Part shown: positions 55,454 through 64,000 of the stretch, one piece after another | Position numbering within the stretch: position 1 is the stretch's first letter | Layout of the letters: each line of letters begins with the position of its first letter | Assembly (NCBI GenBank): GCA_963576475.1 | Contig: OY754970.1 | Span: forward strand, 36,917,447 to 36,981,446 | DNA: 64,000 bases | Reading direction: 5' to 3' | Origin: Molanna angustata | Lineage: Eukaryota > Arthropoda > Insecta > Trichoptera > Molannidae | Notes under the pieces: generated by a model | Told to the model about the DNA's origin: nothing | Seen by the model: the letters and a program-made list of their open reading frames with translations, nothing else | Database searches by the model: none | Translations under genes and position numbers: made by a program

Positions 55454-55909
55454 CCTACTACTTACTTACTTTACGGGTCCGGACCTTAGACCTTGCCACT
55501 CCAATAGGCGGCGACGGATATCGCTTTGTCGTTCGCTGTTTTTAAGTCGTCTGTGCTGCATTTCGTCTTCATTTGTAAGCATCTTAGTAGATTGTGTCAT
55601 CCTGTGCCTCTCCGCAGTCACAGCATGTATATTCTCCCTCCAGAAATCCCCACCTCTGTTGGTTCCTTTTACATCTAGTCACCCCCACTCTCAGTCTGTT
55701 AAGGGTCCTCCATGTTGGAAATTCCAAACCAAACGCGGTGTTCACTTCCTCACATGGTGTCATCCAGAGTCTGCTGCCGAGTTTTTGCCTTCATAGATCC
55801 TCTCTATACCGTTTTGTGGATTCCAATAATTGGGTAAAGTTTATGCACTGGGGTAGGTTTCAGGCATCTGGACACCAGGCGGGCCATGTCATTTACTGCA
55901 ATGTCAATG
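55454..55909 (-). mobile_element. 5'-truncated LINE inserted in the RT palm of another LINE
   Basis: The minus strand reads RTLNRLRVGVTRCKRNQQRW and GFLEGEYTCCDCGEAQDDTI, with the 'NRLR-x-GV-x-RC' and CxC zinc-knuckle-like region of an insect LINE C-terminus. It is followed by a 3' end with a TAAG-type tail (55455-55475 in reverse). 456 bases, 12-bp duplication. Confidence 0.88.
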
Positions 55910-55921
55910 TTTGATAGAGTA
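55910..55921. repeat. Right 12-bp target duplication
   Basis: Second copy of TTTGATAGAGTA. Confidence 0.9.
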
Positions 55922-56048
55922 AAACATACAAAATTATAAAATTACTTGAAAGGTTTGATGGATCAAAATGCAGTTGTCCGACTTGGAAACGGAGTTACTT
56001 CTCAGTGTGTTCCCATTCAGCGAAAAGTCCGGCATGGATGCATATTGT

Positions 56049-56113
56049 CATCTACACTATTCAATATGTACTCTGATCTACCAGATCAGAGTACATATTG
56101 AATAGTGTAGGTG
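56049..56113. repeat. Palindrome inside a LINE RT
   Basis: 'cactattcaatatgtactct' is mirrored after a 3-base loop by its inverse, and a third part-copy (gtacatattgaatag) follows at 56116-56130. The left arm is ordinary RT sequence, so the right arm is an inverted duplication of it. Confidence 0.9.
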
Positions 56114-56480
56114 AGTACATATTGAATAGTTCAAAGATGCACTTGCTGATGTGGATATAGGTGGAGGTTGACGGTGTAGCCATCATCAATTCCACTGGTG
56201 AACGCTTCGGTTTAAATAAAAATGTCAACAAGACCAAACTGATGATGATGAAGTCTACGCCTCAAATTGGACAATGTTAATATTGAAAGCATTTTAACAT
56301 AAGTCAAGCTTCGTTATTGGTAAGATAATGAGAGGTGAGAAATACTTGATCCGTCAGTTGATCATAAAGAGGAAGATCGAGGACCGTAGAGGGTTCGATA
56401 AAAAGCAGCTATCCTAGCTCCGAAACATTTGGAAATGAACCAGAATGAAGCGGGTGTAGGACCTTTTTCCGGGACAGGAC

Positions 56481-58140
56481 AACAAGAATTCCTCCCAAGT
56501 GATCGTCAACGTCGGGGGGAACCCGACAAGACACGCGGAGAAGGTAACGAATGAGATTCATAATCATATTTTTTTCTGAATGCCATTGAGATAACCTTTT
56601 TTAAAATCAAATTTTTAATTCTACTACCATCCACGTGATCTTTGTTATACCAAAATTCAGTTTGATGCATAACTTATGTGAATGTCTGAGAAACACTAAT
56701 TTTTAAAAAAAATATATTATTATAAACATGTTAGGAAAGAAATCTTGTTTCTCCATCTAACCTTAGTGAGAAATATCTAATATAAAAAGGAGATATAGGT
56801 AAAAGCCAGGATTTGCACTGTATAGAGTTATTGTGAACACAATACCTACATATTATACTGTATTATTGAATATGTTTCGACATATCCTCATCCAATTTCA
56901 CGCGTTGTGAAGGATATGTGTACATATACCGACAAAGGGGAAGACATTAGTGTTATCCTAATATATTGGCTGTTTAATATTGGTTTAGCAATCCGACTGA
57001 AAAAATATCATTGAATACATAATTATTGCACTAACATACACCTGAGGGGTTTGGACTAATTACAGACAGCTATCGTGTTTGATACCCATTACTTACAGGA
57101 TTCCAAATAAATTCATTATTGACTGAAAATTCCATTTACTATAAATGTAGTAATTAATTTAATCTTTTTTACTCAATATTTCTATGGATTAACTTCATAA
57201 GTATTTAAGTTAATCATTTTAAGTTATTAATTTTTTTTTTTTTATTTTATTAAGGGTTTTATATATTTTTTGTTTATATCAGATGTATTAATTTTTATAT
57301 ATATATATTTACATATATGTAAATAAAATTTACAATTATCATTTTTATTATAAAAATGCATTTCGGAATTCTCAACCTTTCAAAACTAAAAATATGTATA
57401 TTTACAATGTTGGCCAAAACCCACTTATTTTTATATAGATTTTTTCATTTTATCATTTGAAAAGGCAAACCGACAGTCATTCCATTAAGAAGAATAAAAA
57501 TTCTTCGAATTATTTACCTCTTTTATTATTACCTATATGATAATGGATTTCTGCATCTTGAACGCTGTCTCAATCGCTAAAATCAAGGCTAAAAAATCCT
57601 TTATAACATAAAGTATTTTTATTTCACAACTCAAATATTATAAATCACTGAAAATTTATGTAACGTAACCCATCAGAGCAACGTGTCTGTGAGCCATATA
57701 ACTTAAAAGGTTTGTAAAAACCAAACTGTAAGATTTTTCTTAAAATATTTGTGTGTTGTTTCACGCACGAGACAGTCTCTTTCGGATTTTGAATTCTGAG
57801 ATGCAAATTGTCGTGACAAATTGCTGAAACATGCCCTCATGCGGAGACAGTATATCTTCGCCTGATCGTTGCTCTTGGCAAAAAGCGAGCTATGACCTCT
57901 TTTTGTACAAATTTCAACGCTGGAATCACTTAACTTGTAATGTTATAAACTTGTCTTGTAATCATTTTTCAACAATCAAAGTAAGTATTCCATAAAGAAA
58001 AGGTCACGTCATTTTAAATTTCACAGATTTTATTTAAAGCAAATAATAATTGATAGCTCAGTAATTTGTTTATTTATACAATATACGTCATAAGATATTT
58101 ACTTATTGCAATACTAATAATTAATTACAAATAGAGATAA
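56481..58140. other. Unassigned 1.7-kb AT-rich stretch
   Basis: A short family C-like end occurs near 57409-57435. T-rich tracts lie at 57230-57245. No coding or other repeat signal. Confidence 0.4.
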
Positions 58141-58659
58141 AAATATTGAAACAAATAAAAAACATCAAAATATAGATTTAGATAAAAACGTTGATTCACA
58201 TAAAAATAGACAAAAAAGAATTAGAGAATAATAATTAGACACATTACAAACAGTACAAAATAAAATTAACAATAGTAATGCTGCAAGTATTATAACAAAA
58301 TTTAAACCATCTGAAAAAAAAACTTTCAAATGAGCCCAACTAAAATAAATAAAAGAAAAATTAAAATTGTTTACACAAAGAAATAAATTTATCAATCAAT
58401 GTACAAATGACTGAATTTATTGTGTATCTCTTCAATGTCGTTGCAATTGACTCCATATGTATAGAGGTCTGAACCAGGCTGGAAATCAGTACAAAAATCT
58501 GTTCAAGCCTTCTTTGTTGGACTACGATTCGTTTAAAAGTTAATTGGCTCGAAACAGCAATCATGACTCCTCCTCCTCTAGAAAAATCACTCGTGTCTAC
58601 GCTTCTGTCACTCCTATTAACCCTGAAACCCAATTCAGATGTATTTATAGATTCAGATG

Positions 58660-58846
58660 GGTCGATGGCAGAGCGGTTAGCGCGCTGGGCTAGTAATCCA
58701 GTGGTCGCGAGTTCGAATCCTGCCTCGACCGATTTCGTTCACCTATAGCACAAGCATTAATAAATTAAGCATTTATTTGCTTATTTTAGGGAACGTAGGA
58801 AGATGTTTATGTACTTTTTTAACAAGGACATATTCATTTTTATTAA
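58660..58846 (+). mobile_element. tRNA-derived SINE, type 1, best copy
   Basis: The head 58660-58730 folds roughly as a tRNA: acceptor ends 'ggtcga' and 'tcgacc' pair, and the anticodon stem 'ctggg/tccag' encloses ctagtaa (anticodon AGT, threonine-type). The B-box is 'ggtcgcgagttcgaatcc'-like. The T-stem has mismatches and the sequence runs on into 'gatttcgttcacctatagca' and an A/T-rich end, so it is a SINE and not a tRNA gene. Confidence 0.88.
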
Positions 58847-59915
58847 AACTAGTTGCATGTAACACATGAGATCCAACTGTCGATAGCAATAGTATGCATA
58901 GTTGAAGAATAAAAATCAAACTATAAACCCATAAATCCAAATTATTGAAAATTTTAACACATGTTGGTTTGTATGTCAAGATAGGACAGTATGGAGGTCA
59001 GTCCTCTTTTCCTTCCCGGGATATGAAAACAGCATGATGGTTCTGTATGTTTGTTTGGATATTAAAATCCTATCAAACTATTAAGTCTTCTTACATATTG
59101 TGTATAGGCGACTGCCATATAAATTGTATGAAGCGATGTCGTCACTAAATTCAATTTAAAAAAAATTGTTAAAAAAAATTTGAGATGTACAAATACAATG
59201 TTTATATTTTTTATAGAAAATTAAATTATCTAGTTGGGGTGTTTCGGCTTTTTTCGATATTTTTAAAAAGTTTGGAAATATAGGCAGTTAAACTCATAAA
59301 TTTATCATAAAAAAAATATTTTTCTTAATAAAAAATGTTTGAGAAACCCTGGAATTTTTTTGAATAAACTAATTTGAGATTTTGTATTTGTCTATATTTG
59401 TACCAATTTTCAGCGTTCTAGCTTTTATGGTTTCTGAGATATATGAAAAATAAAGTAAAAATTCAAAAGTTGATAACCCCTGACTAAAACAAAAATTCGA
59501 AATTCTGAGTATAAAAGTTTTGTAGGCCTATAACTGTGTATATATTCTGAAATTTTGGGCTCTGTAAATTGAGCGGATCAAAAGTTATAAGGGGGGGGGG
59601 GACACACACACACACAGACACACACACACACAGACACACACACACAGACACACACACACACACACACACACCCTCACACACACACACACACACACACAGA
59701 CACACAGACACACGAAATATTCTACTCCGAATTCTGAGTAAATCCGTCCATGGAACATATATGCTGCGAAGCCTCTAAGTTGGTGTTTTTTGACTTCAAA
59801 GTTGGAAAAGCCTTGAAAAAAGTAGACCTCTCCATACAATTCTCGCGTATTCTGGCTTGATACATTGTCGATATGTTAAGAGAACAAAGTTCTCCTGAAC
59901 AAATCTACAGTTGGA
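58847..59915 (-). mobile_element. Family B element, full-length copy (B5)
   Basis: It runs from 'aactagttgcatgtaacaca' to 'aaatctacagttgg' and is close to B3 along its whole length. The (CA)-rich tract is longer (59601-59713). It directly abuts the SINE and interrupts the endonuclease domain of a LINE. Confidence 0.88.
59601..59713. repeat. (CA)n microsatellite within family B, preceded by a G10 run
   Basis: CA repeats interrupted by CAGACA and one CACCCTCAC unit. A run of ten G lies at 59591-59600. Confidence 0.95.
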
Positions 59916-60690
59916 AAAAAATCAGCCACGTCTCAGACAAAAGAATTACATCGTTGATTGTTGTAGAGATATTTAACCTAAGCTTGTGAAGTTTGGTTCT
60001 TGTGCCCCTGACATTTTGGTAAATACAATTTAGTTTTTTGAGTTTTGATTTCTTGTGATTCTTGGTATGCCAATATACTTTATGGATATGTCAGTCTAGC
60101 CTTTCGTTCGTTTAGTTCAGTTTTCAATTTCTTATAAAGGTCCCTTTGCAGCACCGTCTGGTCTCTGAATATCCTGATGTTCTCCTGGATATGAAGTTTC
60201 TGCCTTAATATATTGTTTGCATGGTCTTCACTGCTGTCTTTACCTTGATAGGTCTGATCCTGCCGTTGGACCTTCCCAAGCGAAATAATCTTATCGAGGT
60301 CGCGTTGATTGTCTGGTCAAGTGGATTAAGTAGTTCAACTACTCTTTTGGCATCTTCTTGTTGCGCTGCGCTAAAGTGTATGGTTTGTTAGGTTCCTCTT
60401 CAATGTTGAATATGATAACATTCTTCTTTCACCTTTCCCACTCATCAATTTCAGCAAATATTACTGAGATATCCCGATATCCGGGACCAGTTTATTCTGG
60501 ACCGCTTGAGAATCCTTTGTTTTCACTTCTAATTCTTATATTCTTTCTCTTAGGTGTTCTATCATCCATTTTTTCCAATTTAGTAGTGATTCCATTAGAT
60601 ATTAATTCATCCGTGTATTTTAGCTTTTTATCAAACTCATCTATTTTATCGTTGGTGGAGTTCATATATATTACTAGTTGACTATGTTTT

Positions 60691-61086
60691 TAATCTGAGT
60701 TCCTCAAAAATATATCGATCTTATTAGAAATATCGATCGGGCATTGCTCGGCTGACAAGAAGTATGATGAGTTATCTCCATTATGTGACATCAGTTGATA
60801 TTGACCAAATTCCTTTTCAGTAGTGTAGTAAAACTAATATGAAAACTTAATAATATAGTAATATGAAAACTAAATCATGAGTTATTAAATCACTTTCCTC
60901 ATACGACTGAAATATCTTATTGAAAATTGAGCAATATAAATATTGAATTTAATAATATCCTTTTGAAATCGAACAATACAAATATTAAATTTAATATATC
61001 ACAATGTTTGAAGTTTTTATAAAACATATTAAAATTAAAAAGTCTTTTTAATTATTTCATAGTTATTAGAAAATAAATAATTATCC
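60691..61086. other. Unassigned AT-rich stretch
   Basis: It includes short repeats of 'aatataaatatt' and 'taatatgaaaact' type. No coding signal. Confidence 0.4.
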
Positions 61087-61470
61087 AACAGTCGATTCGT
61101 TCAAGAGAATTAAATTCTATTGAAGGAAGAGGCAGTTTAAATCCAAGACGCGTGTATGAAGGAACATTTTGTATGGCGTAGTGGACTTTTTGCATGCTAA
61201 AAACAGCAACTTAGAGACTTTAATATATTCTGAAATTTTAGGCTTTGTGAATCTAGCGGATCAAAAGTTATAAGGGAGGGGGGGGACAGACACACACACA
61301 GGCACACAAAACTCACATAAAATGTTCTAGTCCAAATTCTGAGTAAATCCATGTACAGGAACATAATATGCTGCGAAGCCTCTAAGTTGGTGTTTTAGCA
61401 TGCAAAAAGTCCACTACGCCATACAAAATGTTCCTAGGTCTTGGTTTAATACTTCTCTTGAACAAATGGA
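61087..61470. mobile_element. Family B derivative with inverted outer blocks (B6)
   Basis: The left block 'ttttgtatggcgtagtggac' and 'tttttgcatgctaa' (61171-61201) is inverted at 61397-61430. The middle keeps 'cggatcaaaagttataaggg', a G-run, a short (CA) tract and 'aattctgagtaaatccatgt'. A short form of the family, with inverted ends about 115 bases long in part. Confidence 0.7.
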
Positions 61471-62159
61471 TTAGGTCTCAGTTGAATGTGGAATAAGGCT
61501 TTGAACCAGGTTCAATTGAACCATGATTCAAGGTATTTTTATAAATAACACTGCTAGAGAATATACCACATGTACGAAAAAATTATGATAAAACACATAA
61601 AATGAGGTCTTTATTGAATGTGGTCTACATATAAGGCGGTTTGTGGCAGAACATTTGCACGGGTCCACTAGTAAATAATAAATTAAGCAATTTTTTTTTT
61701 TAAATCTAAATTTGAAAGCGGTAAATAGTTTGTTGAAGCGAATCTTATTGAAAACTATCCATATTGAATTACTGACAATAAACTATACAATTAAACCATA
61801 ATAAGATCAGACCCTCGGATAGTTACCATTGAAAGATGCCAAAGGTATATAGATCGACATCCATTACCTTAATAATAAAATAAATAATCCGTGGAATCGA
61901 ATAAATTGAAAATGTGAAACCTATAGAATTGAAAGTCTCATTGAGGAGTTAATTAGTGGAGAATATTGGCCGCTCTATCAAACGACACTTTTACATGTCC
62001 TCGGGCAGTACACGTAGGAGCAGGCTTTCCAATATATCCTTGACAAGGACAAACCGATCCCATCCCCCGTTTATGAAATCCCAAAATTTAAGTTTTGTAG
62101 ACACTATAGAATTAATTATATTTACGAAACTAGTAACTAAATTTTATAAATATATATTT
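61471..62159. other. Mostly unassigned; Helitron-like end near 61662-61672
   Basis: 'acgggtccactagta' resembles a Helitron 3' end (CTAG followed by T is not met here: it is CTAG-TA, with T next). No matching 5' end was found in this stretch. Confidence 0.3.
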
Positions 62160-63145
62160 AAACTAGTTGCATGTAACACATGAGATCCAACTGTAGATGG
62201 CGATAGTATGTATAGTTGAAGAATACATACCAAACTAAATACCCTCAAATCCAAATTGTTCAGTATTTTAAGATATTTTGTTTTTAAAACAAAACGTGAA
62301 TATCAAGATAGGATATTGTGGAGGTCAGTCCTTTTTTCCTTCCCCGAATATTTTAACAGCTCGATGGTTTTTATGTATGGAGATTAATTATCAAACTATT
62401 GAGAGTCCCCGTCATACATACAAATAATGACAAACAAATCGAAACTACCATACAATTGAAGTATGAAACGATGTTGTCACTAAATTTTTACAAAAATTGG
62501 TAATAATTGTCGGCATTCGTGGCTCAGTTGGTTAGGTATCTGACTGCCGACACAAGGGTCCCGGGTTCGATTCCCGGTGGAGACATAGTGTTTAATTGTG
62601 TTTTCTGCCTAGATCTGAGACATAATTCTCCAGAATGTGGCAACTTCTTATTGGGTGCGTGATAAATAATCATTTGACACAGTACCTGTTAGTTGCATGA
62701 GAAGCTACATAAAATAAATAAAAGAAAATAAAAATTAAGAATAATATTAAACACTTCTTTATACCCTGTACAAGTGACGGCAATTTATTCCAACAATCCA
62801 ATTGTTAAATAAAGTTTGAGATGTACTGCTAGAAATTAAATAATTTAGGAGTTTTTCGATGTTTTTCGATATAAAAAATGTGTAAGTATAGACAGTTAAA
62901 CACATAAATTTTTCAAAAAAAAAGTTTTTTCTTTTAAAAAAGTTTGAGAAATACTGAAACTTTTTCATAAATACATGTTTAAGATATTTATACGAATTTT
63001 CAACGCTCTAGCTTTTATGGTTTTTGAGATATATGGAAAAATAAAATCAAAATTCAGAGTTCTGAGTAAAAAAGTTATGTAAGCCAAACACTTTTTTTGA
63101 AAATTTAGGCGTAATAAATAAAACGGATCAAAAGTTATAAATCTT
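62160..63145 (-). mobile_element. Family B element with a nested SINE (B7)
   Basis: It begins 'actagttgcatgtaacacat' and carries 'atcaagataggatattgtgg', 'ctttttttttgaaaat', 'tctagcttttatggtttttg' and 'aaacggatcaaaagttataa' in family order. It ends before the (CA) tract. It is split by a type 2 SINE at 62510-62725. Confidence 0.75.
62510..62725 (+). mobile_element. tRNA-derived SINE, type 2, best copy
   Basis: The head reads 'cggcattcgtggctcagttg', 'gttaggtatctgactgccga', 'gggtcccgggttcgattccc' and 'ggtggagaca', with A- and B-box regions well kept. The body has 'ctccagaatgtggcaacttc' and 'cctgttagttgcatgagaag'. The end is 'aaaataaataaaagaaaata'-like. Confidence 0.88.
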
Positions 63146-64000
63146 GGTCTGTTAATATAATGAGATTCATAGGAAAATTTCCTAATGAGGTAATCCCGGT
63201 CACCTGACTACCATTTTCTTTTTCAAATAATTATTAAGTCAAATTTCAAAGTACGCAGGAAGAAAATACGATGGCTGATGTTAGGTTAGGTTAGGTTTGG
63301 TACTTGTGCAACATCCAGACGTGAGGTTATTGTTCTCCCGATGTGTCTGATATAGCAATAACTCTGTCGAGACAACAACACTCGATCAATGACACTCTGC
63401 TCTGTTTCCAAGTCTCCGTTGTATAACCGCCGATAACATTTCGTGCCGTTTGAGAAATCACAATCAATTTATCGACGTGAGAAAACTATTGAAGAGACAA
63501 ACGAAATAATACATCGCTTACGACGTCAATCTAAAGAGATCGATTTACCTGTGGAAATTCGAAAATAAAATAAAACGTTGGAAAAATATTCAAATTTAAA
63601 GGTGATACCCAATGATAGATAAAAGTTAAATATAATGTGATGTTATACCAATACCAAAGAGTGACGTGTGAAAAGCCAATACAACAACAAAATCCATCTG
63701 CATAGCTACAAACGAATATGACTTGACTACTCAAAATAAAATACTCGAAAAATCCATAAATATATTAGTTATTGAAAAAATATGCAGCATGAAATGATAT
63801 ATCTGGTAGTTCCTTCACAGTTCTAATGTAACTGTTACATGTTTTCATCACTCGAGATGCTATTTTGACTAAGACAATACGTCTAAATACTACAACATCT
63901 TTCGTGTAACTATAGAGCGGTAAGAATTAAATGAGGTATGTGCCTTACTTTTTGCTGACCGATTTTTAACACTAGTAACGTATCAATTATTACTCCTCGC
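63146..64000. other. Unassigned stretch with three TTAGG units
   Basis: TTAGG is repeated three times at 63281-63295. No other feature was recognised, and the frame 63531-63734 has no motif. Confidence 0.4.

Larger units (their letters stand above)
55430..56480 (+). mobile_element. Degraded LINE reverse transcriptase, split by a second LINE
   Basis: Removing 55454-55909 and one duplication copy restores the reading YVKAFDRVKHTKL, stop, NYLKGLMDQNAVVRLGNGVT and VRHGCILSSTLFNMYSD, the RT palm motifs from 'KAFD-x-V' to 'GC-x-LS-x-x-LFN'. After a palindrome at 56049-56113 it continues in pieces: FGLNKNVNKTKLMMMKSTP, then GEKYLIRQLIIKRKIEDRRG and KKQLS-LRNIWK. The YADD-containing segment is missing. 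Dead element. Confidence 0.75.
58420..60690 (-). mobile_element. Jockey/CR1-like LINE (ORF1 end and endonuclease start), split by a SINE and family B
   Basis: From 60690 downward the minus strand gives broken frames reading STNDKIDEFDKKLKYTDELI, then NVIIFNIEEEPNK, TSIRLFRLG and RPIKVK, typical of an insect LINE ORF1. It then reads NCIYQNVRGTRTKLHKLRLN and ISTTINDVILLSETWL (about 60025-59925), the start of an apurinic-type endonuclease domain. After about 1.27 kb of inserted sequence it resumes as SINTSELGFRVNRSDRS and SRGGGVMIAVSSQLTFKRI (58652-58520), the next endonuclease motifs. The RT domain is absent. Many stops. Confidence 0.75.

Noticed and set aside
58660..58730. Functional tRNA-Thr gene
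   Set aside because: The T-stem and acceptor stem contain mismatches, the sequence continues into a body shared by several copies, and it lies as an insertion in a LINE.
61655..61675. Second Helitron end (gggtccactag)
   Set aside because: The CTAG context is suggestive, but no hairpin and no partner 5' end with TC next to A was found nearby.
63281..63295. TTAGG repeats as a telomere
   Set aside because: Only three units lie in otherwise unique-looking sequence. TTAGG is the usual insect telomere unit, but three copies occur by chance or as interstitial remnants.
1..64000. An undescribed multi-gene system (defence, biosynthesis or similar)
   Set aside because: There is no cluster of intact frames. 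Every recognisable coding segment is a broken retroelement piece.

Overview
This is a gene-poor, AT-rich eukaryotic window built largely from mobile-element debris. I found no complete host gene, no functional tRNA or rRNA gene and no CRISPR array. The organism is most likely an insect, probably a moth or butterfly. The evidence is several truncated non-LTR retrotransposons of insect type (RTE-like, Jockey/Daphne-like, R1-like and RNase H-bearing), a short Helitron with a CTAG end, two tRNA-derived SINE families, and many short inverted-repeat elements. This is inference from sequence character; no database was searched.

Layout. 1-5 kb: a dispersed element (family C) whose interior is amplified into eleven 90-bp units, then a (CA)-bearing element (family B), small palindromes and LINE 3' ends. 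5-10 kb: a LINE fragment, a 142-bp tandem repeat, several pieces of a foldback family (family A) including a 110-bp inverted pair, and LINE C-termini. 10-16 kb: an RNase H-type LINE, a second family C copy carrying a poly-A insert and a nested MITE, a family B piece, and a clean 5'-truncated RTE-like insertion with a 13-bp target duplication. 16-26 kb: an R1-like LINE end, three medium inverted-repeat elements, and an RTE-like LINE split by one of them. 26-38 kb: a full-length family B element, the Helitron, a TTAA-flanked 682-bp foldback element, SINEs and an LTR-like stretch. 38-50 kb: a small inverted-repeat element, a third family C copy carrying an 83-bp LINE insertion with a 17-bp duplication, LINE remnants and a 196-bp palindrome. 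50-64 kb: a minisatellite, a family B copy split by a LINE, two nested LINE loci (54-56 kb and 58-61 kb), SINEs and further family B copies.

The elements do not form a functional system. What they record is order of arrival. At several loci the older host element can still be read on both sides of the insert, and at four insertions (three LINEs and one foldback element) the target duplication is visible base by base.

I looked for an undescribed system and did not find one. The best-supported unusual structures are the 90-bp internal amplification of family C, the 83-bp LINE insertion with a related unoccupied sequence in the same window, the TTAA-flanked foldback element, the Helitron carrying a fragment shared with another repeat, and the three-layer LINE/SINE/family B locus. 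All coding assignments to LINEs come from reading degraded frames by eye.
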